Under the pieces are notes generated by a model, which was not told the DNA's origin, made no database searches, and was given only the letters and a program-made list of their open reading frames with translations. A stretch of 40,727 nt of DNA from Clostridia bacterium (lineage in GTDB: Bacteria > Bacillota > Clostridia > UMGS1883): positions 1 through 40,727 of the forward strand of contig JAJQCX010000087.1 of assembly GCA_021202495.1 (NCBI GenBank), in the 5' to 3' direction. Below are positions 1 through 6,656 of the stretch, piece after piece. The position numbers and the translations under genes are program-made. Numbering within the stretch: the stretch's first letter is position 1; every line of letters begins with the position of its first letter.

Positions 1-13
1 GCGGACTTGGGGG

Positions 14-85
14 CTATTTTGCTTTTAGCGCAAATATCGCAAGAAATATTAAAGTCAAAATTATAACTCTGACAATCTGCCTCAT
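14..85 (-). CDS. possible 23-residue hydrophobic peptide
   Basis: A short reading frame with no recognised family. It starts at ATG 85-83 behind a very strong Shine-Dalgarno (GGGGAGGTGA, about 5 nt before the ATG) and ends at TAG. The product begins MRQIVRVI, has a central run of Leu, Ile, Ala and Phe long enough for one membrane span, and ends in Lys-Ala-Lys, so it is basic at both ends. A near-consensus promoter lies upstream (-35 TTGCAA, -10 TATAAT, 18-nt spacer), with a leader of about 90 nt that can form three hairpins, the last covering the Shine-Dalgarno. Small basic hydrophobic peptides with a masked ribosome site resemble type I toxins or leader peptides, but no antitoxin RNA can be shown. 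The frame ends 13 nt from the window edge, so a downstream partner would be unseen. Translation is inferred, not shown. Confidence 0.45.
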   Translation of the reverse strand: MRQIVRVIILTLIFLAIFALKAK

Positions 86-90
86 GATAA

Positions 91-118
91 TCACCTCCCC
101 TTAAATAGGGTCAGGTGA
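91..118 (-). promoter_or_regulatory. hairpin sequestering a Shine-Dalgarno
   Basis: Arms TCACCT and CCCT pair with AGGG and AGGTGA around a 5-nt loop, giving ten base pairs with a small internal bulge. On the minus strand the 3' arm is the ribosome binding site of the small peptide at 14-85, so the folded RNA would hide it. Two more leader hairpins lie upstream: AACCG/CGGTT at 122-145 and an eight-pair stem at 158-179 with one G-U pair. The layout suggests translational control by refolding, a ligand or a trans RNA. I do not recognise a known riboswitch class. Confidence 0.5.
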
Positions 119-183
119 CATAACCGCCCGGTTTTTAAGCCGGTTTGTCTTACCTTTAACATCGGAATAATCCAATGTTTTTT

Positions 184-213
184 ATTATAAGGCATTTTTT
201 TGTCGAATTGCAA
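184..213 (-). promoter_or_regulatory. sigma-A promoter for the small peptide leader
   Basis: On the minus strand, -35 TTGCAA (213-208) and -10 TATAAT (189-184) are separated by 18 nt. Transcription would begin near 177 and run leftward through three hairpins to the peptide start at 85. It is divergent from the mscL promoter. Confidence 0.5.
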
Positions 214-242
214 GAACAAATGCGTAATTTTATTACAATGCG

Positions 243-271
243 TTGACAAAACCTCAAAATAAGCATATAAT
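243..271 (+). promoter_or_regulatory. consensus sigma-A promoter of mscL
   Basis: A perfect TTGACA (243-248) and TATAAT (266-271) with a 17-nt spacer. Transcription would start near 278, about 32 nt before the mscL ATG. GGAGGG at 296-301 is the ribosome binding site. Confidence 0.8.
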
Positions 272-309
272 TGTCTTATCAAATTTAATTTTGTCGGAGG
301 GTATACATA

Positions 310-726
310 ATGAGCAATCTGCTTAAACAATTCAAAGAGTTTGCCTTCAAGGGCAACGTCATTGACATGGCTGTCGGCGTCATTGTCGGCGGCGCGTTCA
401 GCACCATCGTCACCTCGCTTGTCAACGACATCATCATGCCCATATTCGGCTACTTTACCGCGGGCGTAAATTTTGACAGCCTGAAGATTGTCCTCTCGGC
501 CGCAACCGAGGAAAAAGAGGAAGCCGCAATCATGTACGGCAGCTTCATTCAGAACATTGTCAATTTCTTAATTATCGCAGTCTGCATTTTCGCCGCGATA
601 ACGCTCGTCAATAAGGCAATGCACAAGGACAAAAAGGAAGAAGCGCCCGCCGCTCCTCCCGCCCCCACCGAAGCCGAGCTTTTGACGGAAATCCGCGACC
701 TTTTGAAGGAACAGAAAAACGCATAA
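310..726 (+). CDS. mscL: large-conductance mechanosensitive channel MscL
   Basis: MscL forms a homopentameric channel in the cytoplasmic membrane that opens under membrane tension and releases solutes during hypo-osmotic shock. The 138-residue product has the family layout: a short amphipathic N-terminal helix (MSNLLKQFKEF), a first span with the conserved glycine-rich stretch GVIVGGAFSTIV (about residues 17-45), a periplasm-side loop, a second span (about 78-100), and a cytoplasmic charged tail with a Pro/Ala-rich linker. Length is normal for the family. The start has GGAGGG 8 nt upstream and a consensus promoter. It is a single-gene unit, closed by a terminator at 742-767. Confidence 0.97.
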   Translation: MSNLLKQFKEFAFKGNVIDMAVGVIVGGAFSTIVTSLVNDIIMPIFGYFTAGVNFDSLKIVLSAATEEKEEAAIMYGSFIQNIVNFLIIAVCIFAAITLVNKAMHKDKKEEAPAAPPAPTEAELLTEIRDLLKEQKNA

Positions 727-741
727 CGATCAAGATTATCA

Positions 742-767
742 GGCTTGTCGTAAGACAAGCCCTTTTT
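742..767 (+). terminator. intrinsic terminator of mscL
   Basis: A perfect eight-pair stem GGCTTGTC/GACAAGCC with loop GTAA, followed by C and five T. Confidence 0.85.
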
Positions 768-809
768 ACACCGTAAATTTATCGAAAAAATGTTCTGCCA
801 ATTTTCTTA

Positions 810-838
810 TTGATTTTATCTTTCCTCTATGCTATTAT
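810..838 (+). promoter_or_regulatory. promoter of the HAD phosphatase gene
   Basis: TTGATT (810-815), a 17-nt spacer and TATTAT (833-838). It overlaps a possible longer upstream reading frame, which argues for the ATG at 861 as the true start. Confidence 0.55.
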
Positions 839-860
839 ATCAGCACGAGGTGAACAAAAA

Positions 861-1487
861 ATGGTTGACGGAATAATATTTGATTTGGACGGAACAATGT
901 GGGACAGCTGCGACGCCGTTTTGATAGCATGGGACGAAACAAGCCGAAAATACGGCTGCGGCGCACTCACAAAAAAAGATATGCAGGGCATTATGGGCAT
1001 GGTGATAAAGGATGCCGGAGTTAAGCTTTTCGGAAAATACGTCGGCGAGGAAAAGGCAAAGGAAATTGCCGCCGAATGTGCCGAGCGCGAAATCGCTTAT
1101 CTTGAAAAAATGGGCGGCAAGCTCTACCCCAAGCTTTGCGAAACGCTCTCCGAACTCAAAAAGAAATACCCGCTTTTCATCGTCTCGAACTGCGAAAACG
1201 GCTACATCGAAGCCTTTATGAAATACCATGACACCGCGAAGTTTTTTGACGATTACGAGCACTGCGGCAGAACGGGGCTGACAAAGGACGGAAACATAAA
1301 GCTTTTGACAAAGCGCAATAACCTCAAATCCCCCGTCTATGTCGGCGACACCCAAACCGACCGCGACGCCGCAAACGCGGCAGGCGCAGCTTTCATCTAC
1401 GCCGCCTACGGCTTCGGCACAGTCGACAGCTTCGACGCCGAAATAGAAACCTTCGCCGATTTGCCTAACGCTTTGGAAACATTATAA
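861..1487 (+). CDS. HAD-superfamily hydrolase, phosphoglycolate phosphatase-like
   Basis: A 208-residue soluble phosphatase of HAD subfamily IA. Motif I is IFDLDGT, with nucleophile Asp8 and acid/base Asp10. The cap domain follows (about 17-90). Motif II is in FIVSNCENG, the catalytic Lys is probably in the LTKRNN stretch, and motif IV is VYVGDTQTDRDAA. The family removes phosphate from small metabolites such as phosphoglycolate; the actual substrate cannot be read from sequence. The start at 861 is preferred over a longer frame because GAGGTGA lies 7 nt upstream and the likely promoter lies inside the longer frame. The gene is alone in its unit and converges on the permease gene at 1583. Confidence 0.88.
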   Translation: MVDGIIFDLDGTMWDSCDAVLIAWDETSRKYGCGALTKKDMQGIMGMVIKDAGVKLFGKYVGEEKAKEIAAECAEREIAYLEKMGGKLYPKLCETLSELKKKYPLFIVSNCENGYIEAFMKYHDTAKFFDDYEHCGRTGLTKDGNIKLLTKRNNLKSPVYVGDTQTDRDAANAAGAAFIYAAYGFGTVDSFDAEIETFADLPNALETL

Positions 1488-1496
1488 AGCTTATAC

Positions 1497-1526
1497 AAAA
1501 GGACAGGCATCTCCGCCCGTCCTTTT
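1497..1526. terminator. bidirectional terminator
   Basis: Arms AAAAGGACAGGC and GCCCGTCCTTTT form a twelve-pair stem with one mismatch and a 6-nt loop. A and T runs on both sides let it serve the HAD gene and the convergent permease gene. Confidence 0.75.
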
Positions 1527-1582
1527 AAAATTTATAATTCATTCAAAATGCGCCCCGCGCGTTTTTACCTCAACTCCACACT

Positions 1583-2698
1583 TCACACTCCACTCTCAAC
1601 ACTCTTCTCCGTATCTTTAGCCAACAATTTATACACCGCCGCCGCAAGCGGTACGCCTACCAACATACCCAAAATGCCCGAAACGCTGCCGCCCACGGTC
1701 ACGGCAGCGAGCACCCAAATGCCGGGAAGCCCTATGGAGCTTCCGACAACGCGCGGATATATCAAGTTTCCCTCAAGCTGCTGCAAAACGACGAGGAAAA
1801 CAAGAAATATCACAGCCTTAATCGGCGACTCCGACAGCATCATCACCGCGCCCACAGCGCCGCCTATGTACGCGCCCGCAACGGGTATCAGCGCCGTAAA
1901 GCCCACCAAAACGCCGATCATGCCCGCATACGGCAGGCGCAAAATCATCATGCCTATCGCGCAAAGCGAGCCCAAAATAACAGCCTCTATGCACTGACCG
2001 ACAATGTATTTGTGAAAGCTTTCGTTCAAAACGCCCAAAACATAATATATCTTGTCATTTGCCTTCTGCGGCAGGTATCTTGTCATAAGCTTTTTAAACT
2101 GCCTCTGCACCCTCTCGCGGTCAGCCAAAAGGTACAGCGCAAACACAAACCCAATCACCCACGAAACAATGCTCGACACAACGCGCGAAACAATGCTTAT
2201 CACGGTTCCCGCCGTGCCGCTGATGCCCGAGGCGAGCGCCTTTGCCGCGCTTTCAAGCGCCGTCTTCCAATCAATTGACGATAAATATTCCTCGATATTC
2301 TCCGGCATATGGCTTTGAACAATGTCGCTCGCCATAAATTCCTGCACCATCGGCGGCACCTTTTCAACAAGCAGCTTCACGCATGATGCAAGCTCGGGAA
2401 TGACAATTCCCACCACAAGGCACAACGCCGCGGCAAGCGTTATTATAGCCAATACCATGCACACTGCTCTGCGGCTTTTTATAACAGCCTTCGCCTTCGA
2501 TTTGGGAAAGTAGTGCCGCTCGTAAAACGAAACGATTATATTTAACACATACGCTATAACGCACCCAATCAAAAGCGGCATTGCCGCACTCGCGAGCGTC
2601 GCCAAAATCCCCGACGCCCAATCCCAATAATATATCACCAAAAAGAGTGCGAATACACATCCCAAAATTCTTAAAAGCCGCTTATTTTCAGCCTTCAA
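1583..2698 (-). CDS. AI-2E family transporter / YtvI-like permease
   Basis: A 371-residue polytopic membrane protein of the AI-2E (PerM/TqsA/YtvI) family. These are passive or ion-coupled permeases; members have been linked to autoinducer-2 or sodium export, and substrate cannot be assigned here. Features seen: a pair of N-terminal spans, a third segment VLAIITLAAALCLVVG, an amphipathic extracytoplasmic region containing VEKVPPMVQEF, and a C-terminal block with GVLVGFTALIPVAGAYIGG and GNLIYPRVVGSSIGLPGIWVL, which is family typical. The start is probably TTG 2698, with GGAGG 8 nt upstream; an in-frame TTG at 2704 is too close to the same site. The gene is divergent from a TetR regulator that is its likely controller. 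The last residues lie in an AGTG-rich imperfect repeat. Confidence 0.88.
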   Translation of the reverse strand: MKAENKRLLRILGCVFALFLVIYYWDWASGILATLASAAMPLLIGCVIAYVLNIIVSFYERHYFPKSKAKAVIKSRRAVCMVLAIITLAAALCLVVGIVIPELASCVKLLVEKVPPMVQEFMASDIVQSHMPENIEEYLSSIDWKTALESAAKALASGISGTAGTVISIVSRVVSSIVSWVIGFVFALYLLADRERVQRQFKKLMTRYLPQKANDKIYYVLGVLNESFHKYIVGQCIEAVILGSLCAIGMMILRLPYAGMIGVLVGFTALIPVAGAYIGGAVGAVMMLSESPIKAVIFLVFLVVLQQLEGNLIYPRVVGSSIGLPGIWVLAAVTVGGSVSGILGMLVGVPLAAAVYKLLAKDTEKSVESGV

Positions 2699-2738
2699 TT
2701 TCAATTCCTCCCGCTCTGAAAATACATAAGTAAATTAT

Positions 2739-2788
2739 TTGACTTTTGTTACGCTAACTATTATAATATATTTATATATTTCTTTCAA
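2739..2788. promoter_or_regulatory. face-to-face divergent promoters, permease and tetR
   Basis: Plus strand: TTGACT (2739-2744), 17-nt spacer, TATAAT (2762-2767), toward tetR. Minus strand: TTGAAA (2788-2783), 17-nt spacer, TATAAT (2765-2760), toward the permease. The two -10 boxes overlap, so polymerase can occupy only one at a time and one bound repressor could control both. Confidence 0.65.
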
Positions 2789-2806
2789 GACATAATTTTA
2801 AAATTC

Positions 2807-2822
2807 TGTCACTTAATTGACA
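2807..2822. promoter_or_regulatory. candidate TetR operator
   Basis: Inverted repeat TGTCA-N6-TGACA in the tetR leader, 40-55 nt downstream of the tetR -10 box. Size and symmetry suit a TetR dimer. Assignment rests on position only. Confidence 0.35.
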
Positions 2823-2859
2823 CTTTTTCAATTTTGTTTCCGTATTGGGGGGATTGACC

Positions 2860-3417
2860 ATGCAGGAAAAAACCGATTTGAGAATTATCAAAACATACGC
2901 CGCGCTCACAAACGCTTTTCACAAGCTTCTTTCCGAAAAGGCGTTTGAGGAAATTACCGTAAATGAGCTTTGTAACCGCGCCGTCATTCGCCGCGCCACC
3001 TTTTACAAGCATTTTGCCGACAAATACGAATTTTTAACCTTTGTTCTCCGCCAAATGAAGCGTGATTTTGCCGAAAGCTTAAATTTAAACCCTCAGGCTG
3101 CGCTTACCGAGGATGATATTTCAAAAATCATATCCTCCGTTTTGGATTATGCCGAAAAAAATATGTCCGCACTGCGCTCCCTTTTGGGCGGCAGCACATC
3201 CGCCGCCGTCACCGAAGCGCTGACGGAACAGATGTCGTCGGACATAAAAACATACATTAAATTTTCTTCCCCCGTCTCCGACGAACTGCAAAGCCGCCTT
3301 TTGGCGGGCGCGCTCATCCAGGGAGTGGAATGGTGGCTTTTCCGCCGCGGTCAAATTTCAAAATCCGAAATGGCACGTCAGTTAAATCTCTTTGTCTGTA
3401 AATGTATTTTTGGCTGA
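2860..3417 (+). CDS. TetR/AcrR family transcriptional regulator
   Basis: A 185-residue one-component regulator. The N-terminal helix-turn-helix contains ITVNELCNRAVIRRATFYKHFADKYEF in the family pattern (about residues 28-54). The C-terminal ligand and dimer domain ends in GALIQGVEWWLFRRG, resembling the TetR_C_8 group often found in Firmicutes. The start is ATG 2860, behind a G-rich ribosome site (2847-2852, 7 nt spacing); an upstream in-frame TTG at 2845 overlaps that site and is rejected. The gene is divergent from an AI-2E-type permease with overlapping promoters, so repression of that permease and of itself is likely. A terminator follows directly. Confidence 0.9.
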   Translation: MQEKTDLRIIKTYAALTNAFHKLLSEKAFEEITVNELCNRAVIRRATFYKHFADKYEFLTFVLRQMKRDFAESLNLNPQAALTEDDISKIISSVLDYAEKNMSALRSLLGGSTSAAVTEALTEQMSSDIKTYIKFSSPVSDELQSRLLAGALIQGVEWWLFRRGQISKSEMARQLNLFVCKCIFG

Positions 3418-3420
3418 CTT

Positions 3421-3444
3421 GCGCGGCGCAAGCCGCGCTTTTTT
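3421..3444 (+). terminator. intrinsic terminator of tetR
   Basis: Perfect GCGCGGC/GCCGCGC stem with loop GCAA and a following T run. It abuts the stop codon of the convergent glycosyltransferase gene. Confidence 0.85.
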
Positions 3445-5021
3445 CAACTCATTTTTACAATAACAACGCCGTTTACAATCTTTGTGCTTCCCTCTGCGGG
3501 GTACGCCGGCATTTCCCGAACCTCTTCCAGCTCCGAAAATTCATCTACAACCTCTGTTCCGTCGCCGTATATCTGATCCTCCCAACCGCAGTAACGCTGC
3601 AAAAACAGGTTATAGCCATAGCTTCTTATAAAATCGCTCATGTTAAAGCTTCCCGTCACGCCCACGTCCTCCAGCTCCGGCGTGCTGTTGTAGTCGGAGA
3701 TTGAATTTCCTATCAAGAGCGTCGTCATTCCCGGCTCATAGCCTTCCGTCTGCTGCACCGCCATGAGTAAGCGGTTTCCGAACGCAACCGACTGCTGCTC
3801 CACAATGTCCGACTTAAAATATGCCTCATTGTCACGCAGCGCGTAATTTGCCGAAAGGATAACCGCGCCCAAGATAACGCACCACACGCAAACTGTCGCC
3901 GCTATCCTGCCCGCCTTTGAGCCTTGTTCCCGCACGCTGTAAGCGTAATCTCCCATCGCCACCGCTGCCACGGGCAGCATACACAAGCCGAAAATCATCA
4001 GCGTGTGTATTTGTTCCGCCGGTATCGCCGCCATAATGAGCGTGAGATTTGCCGCCAAGGGGAAAACAATAACGAGCGCCGCAAGGAGTAAAATTTGCTG
4101 CCAATGAAGCTTGCGGCGGAAAAGAATAAACATCCCTACCCCTACTGCCGCTATGACCATCACACAAAACGCCGCGATTGCGGGAGCGGAATGCAATCCG
4201 AAACTGTCCGATATAAAATATTCCATGTAATATTTGTACGCCGAAACTATCAGCCACGGCAAATCCCCAAAATGAATGCCCATGTCGGCAAGACCCATGT
4301 AATCGACCAATCCGCTCTCCGGAGCCGCAAACTGAGCTGCAATGTAGTACGCCGCAACTCCCACTCCAAGCGCAATGACGTATTTTAACGCGTTTTTCAA
4401 AACATCCGAAAGCTTCTTGTCCCCATCGAGCAAATCAAAAATAAGAGCCCCAACCAGCATTGCGGCTGCAACGCACACATATGCCTGATATATCGACGCC
4501 GAAAGCGCAACGCAAATTCCGCCGACCACGCACCAAATCGGGTTTCTTCTCTTAATTGTCAAATACGCGCCCAAGCACGCCAAAAAGAGGCTAAACATAT
4601 ACGCGTCCGCCGAAAACATGTAAAAATTGTTCGACGCAATGCTCGGGAACGTCACCATCAGCGCCGACGCCGCAATACAGCCTATCGCGCTTCTTATCCG
4701 CATAACTGACACCGCGAGACACGCCGAGACCGAGAGCAGCAGCGCCGAAATCAACCCTATCACCCACGAAACGCTGAAGCTTCCGTCCAGCATCATCACA
4801 AGCGGCAGCAGCCATCTTCCCGACATAGCACCGTAATCCGACCCGAACATCGCCCCCACGTTGTCGTGATTTAAAAGCAGCTTGCAATATGCCTGATGAT
4901 GCACAATAAGGCAAAGCGCAAACGCCGCCGTAAACGTTATCAAAATATGTCTCGGAATTTTCTCAAAAAGCCTCCGCAGCGCTCCCTGCGGCGCGGCAAT
5001 CCCCAACGCGTTATCGTCCAT
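3444..5021 (-). CDS. GtrII-type membrane glucosyltransferase
   Basis: A 525-residue polytopic membrane protein matching the GtrII/Glucos_trans_II family, whose members move glucosyl residues from a lipid carrier onto surface polysaccharide. The N-terminal signature HDNVGAMFGSDYGAMSGRW (about residues 52-70) sits after the first span in the extracytoplasmic loop, where the catalytic acidic residue is expected. About ten to twelve further hydrophobic segments follow, then a soluble C-terminal domain of about 100 residues. No lipid-carrier glucosyltransferase (GtrB) or flippase (GtrA) lies nearby, so its donor system must be elsewhere. The gene stands alone between two plus-strand genes. ATG 5021 has GAGGAA upstream at a rather long distance. 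Confidence 0.8.
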   Translation of the reverse strand: MDDNALGIAAPQGALRRLFEKIPRHILITFTAAFALCLIVHHQAYCKLLLNHDNVGAMFGSDYGAMSGRWLLPLVMMLDGSFSVSWVIGLISALLLSVSACLAVSVMRIRSAIGCIAASALMVTFPSIASNNFYMFSADAYMFSLFLACLGAYLTIKRRNPIWCVVGGICVALSASIYQAYVCVAAAMLVGALIFDLLDGDKKLSDVLKNALKYVIALGVGVAAYYIAAQFAAPESGLVDYMGLADMGIHFGDLPWLIVSAYKYYMEYFISDSFGLHSAPAIAAFCVMVIAAVGVGMFILFRRKLHWQQILLLAALVIVFPLAANLTLIMAAIPAEQIHTLMIFGLCMLPVAAVAMGDYAYSVREQGSKAGRIAATVCVWCVILGAVILSANYALRDNEAYFKSDIVEQQSVAFGNRLLMAVQQTEGYEPGMTTLLIGNSISDYNSTPELEDVGVTGSFNMSDFIRSYGYNLFLQRYCGWEDQIYGDGTEVVDEFSELEEVREMPAYPAEGSTKIVNGVVIVKMS

Positions 5022-5143
5022 TTCTCATTATTCCTCTTTTCTTTTAGAAATCAGCCATTCCATTGTAACACCGACCAATCTCAAAATCAAGCGGAATTAC
5101 CCAAATTTTTTAGGTTTTTGAACTGTTGCAAGTAAATGCTGTC

Positions 5144-5230
5144 ATTCTAACCTTTTTCTCTTCATCCTCTTGACAAAAAACGAAGAGAGTGGTTAGAATA
5201 TGATTAGAATGGTTAGAATGTGGTTAGAAT
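5144..5230 (+). promoter_or_regulatory. iteron-like operator and promoter of the AlbA_2 gene
   Basis: Four direct copies of GGTTAGAAT (second copy GATTAGAAT) start at 5191, 5202, 5211 and 5222, about one helical turn apart. An inverted copy, ATTCTAACC, lies at 5144-5152. A second inverted pair, CTCTTC (5158-5163) and GAAGAG (5182-5187), is nested inside. The promoter is TTGACA (5170-5175), 18-nt spacer, TAGAAT (5194-5199), so the first repeat is also the -10 box and the -35 lies in the loop of the inverted repeat. Autorepression by the downstream protein is the simplest reading. Confidence 0.65.
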
Positions 5231-5249
5231 ATTTACAAGGTGAGATTAT

Positions 5250-6560
5250 ATGATTTTCAAAGAAAGCGAAACCGTAGAATTAAAATCCATCGTAACGGAC
5301 GACATAAAAAAAGAAATTATCGCCTTTGCCAACTGCGAGGGCGGCAGGCTGTATGTCGGCGTTCAAAACGACGGCGGCGTCATCGGAGTTGACAATCCCG
5401 ATAACACGGCTCTTCAAATCAGCAATATGATTCGCGACGCCGTCAAGCCCGATCTTACAATGTTTCTGCATTACGAAACTCTGAATGTCGAGGGCAGGCA
5501 AATTGTCGCCGTCGACGTTCAAAAAGGCTCCGACCGCCCTTATTATATCGCAAAAAAAGGGCTTCGTCCCGAAGGCGTCTATGTTCGTCAGGGATATTTC
5601 TCAGCTCCCGCCACAACCGCCGTCATTCGCCAATTGATCAAGGAAACCGACGGCGACCGCTTTGAAGATATGCGTTCGTTGGAGCAAGATTTGACCTTTG
5701 AATTTGCCGCAAAGGAATTTTCGGCAAGAAACATTCCCTTTGCCCAAGCTCAAATGAAAACCTTGGGACTTATGAGCCGCGACGGTGTTTACACCAATCT
5801 CGCACTTCTTCTCTCCGACCAATGCTCTCACACCATCAAAGCAGCCGTTTTTGAAGGCTGCGACCAAAACGAATTTAAAGACCGCCGTGAATTTTCCGGC
5901 TCGCTCTTCAAGCAAATGCATGATGTCTATGATTACATTGATTTTCGCAACCAAACCCATTCCTCGTTTGACAAGCTGCTGAGAATTGACAATCGCGACT
6001 ATCCCGAAGTCGCGCTGCGTGAAGCATTGTTCAACCTTCTTGTACACCGCGAATATTCGTTCAGCGCAAGCAGCTTTATCCGCATTTTTCAAGACAGAAT
6101 TGAATTTACATCAATCGGCGGACTTGTCGGCGGTGTAACCCTGAACGACATTTCAATGGGCATTTCCGTCTGCCGCAACGTCAAGCTCGCAAATGTCTTC
6201 TATCGCCTTGAACTTATCGAAGCCTATGGCACCGGCATTTCCAAAATCATAAAAGCGTATTCCGCATACGGCAAAGCGCCGAAAATAGAAACCTCCGACA
6301 ACGCTTTTAAAATCACTCTTCCCAATTTGAATTATCAATCCCGCGAAACTCAAAAAGCGCCCTCATATCAAAGCGCCCCCGAAGAAAAGGTAATCGCTCT
6401 CGCCGAGAGCAAAGGCATTGTAACGAGAAAAGATGTTGAGACGCTTCTCGGCACAAAACAGTCCTCCGCGGGACGCATCCTCAAAAACCTCGTTCAATCA
6501 GGACAACTCATCCGCGAAGGCGGCGGCAAAAGCACCCGCTACCGCCCGGAAAAAACCTGA
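5250..6560 (+). CDS. AlbA_2/HATPase_c_4 regulator-like protein
   Basis: A 436-residue protein of the Schlafen-like AlbA_2 group. The N-terminal domain (about 1-125) has ELK, AFANCEGGRLYVGVQNDG and YVRQG, typical of AlbA_2, a nucleic-acid-binding or nuclease-like fold. Residues 255-350 form a GHKL ATPase of the HATPase_c_4 type, with ALREALFNLLVHREY and EAYGTGI. Residues 378-432 are a winged helix (RKDVETLLGTKQSSAGRILKNL). Relatives are common accessory genes annotated as putative transcriptional regulators; cellular function is mostly unknown. ATG 5250 has AAGGTGA 6 nt upstream. The operator of four direct repeats suggests DNA binding and autoregulation. It precedes a second stand-alone ATPase gene on the same strand, which has its own promoter. 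Confidence 0.85.
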   Translation: MIFKESETVELKSIVTDDIKKEIIAFANCEGGRLYVGVQNDGGVIGVDNPDNTALQISNMIRDAVKPDLTMFLHYETLNVEGRQIVAVDVQKGSDRPYYIAKKGLRPEGVYVRQGYFSAPATTAVIRQLIKETDGDRFEDMRSLEQDLTFEFAAKEFSARNIPFAQAQMKTLGLMSRDGVYTNLALLLSDQCSHTIKAAVFEGCDQNEFKDRREFSGSLFKQMHDVYDYIDFRNQTHSSFDKLLRIDNRDYPEVALREALFNLLVHREYSFSASSFIRIFQDRIEFTSIGGLVGGVTLNDISMGISVCRNVKLANVFYRLELIEAYGTGISKIIKAYSAYGKAPKIETSDNAFKITLPNLNYQSRETQKAPSYQSAPEEKVIALAESKGIVTRKDVETLLGTKQSSAGRILKNLVQSGQLIREGGGKSTRYRPEKT

Positions 6561-6587
6561 GACAAATCTAATATCTCAAAATCCCCA

Positions 6588-6646
6588 TTGACATCCCTCC
6601 GTTTTTACGATAAAATAAATTGTAATTTACTTTATCGTAAAAACGG
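6588..6646 (+). promoter_or_regulatory. promoter overlapped by a 16-bp inverted repeat
   Basis: TTGACA (6588-6593), 17-nt spacer, TAAAAT (6611-6616). A perfect inverted repeat, CCGTTTTTACGATAAA (6599-6614) and its complement (6631-6646), has 16-nt arms and a 16-nt gap. Its left arm covers the spacer and most of the -10 box, and its right arm runs into the Shine-Dalgarno. It could be a protein operator or, as RNA, a stem from just after the start site. Confidence 0.7.
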
Positions 6647-6656
6647 AGGCTTCCAT

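Noticed and set aside
810..860. Longer N-terminus for the HAD phosphatase
   Set aside because: It would begin inside the probable promoter and lacks a ribosome site; ATG 861 has GAGGTGA at proper spacing.
5190..5230. The GGTTAGAAT repeats as a CRISPR or replication origin
   Set aside because: The units are 9-11 nt with no spacers of CRISPR length, and there is no replication gene; they overlap a promoter and fit an operator.
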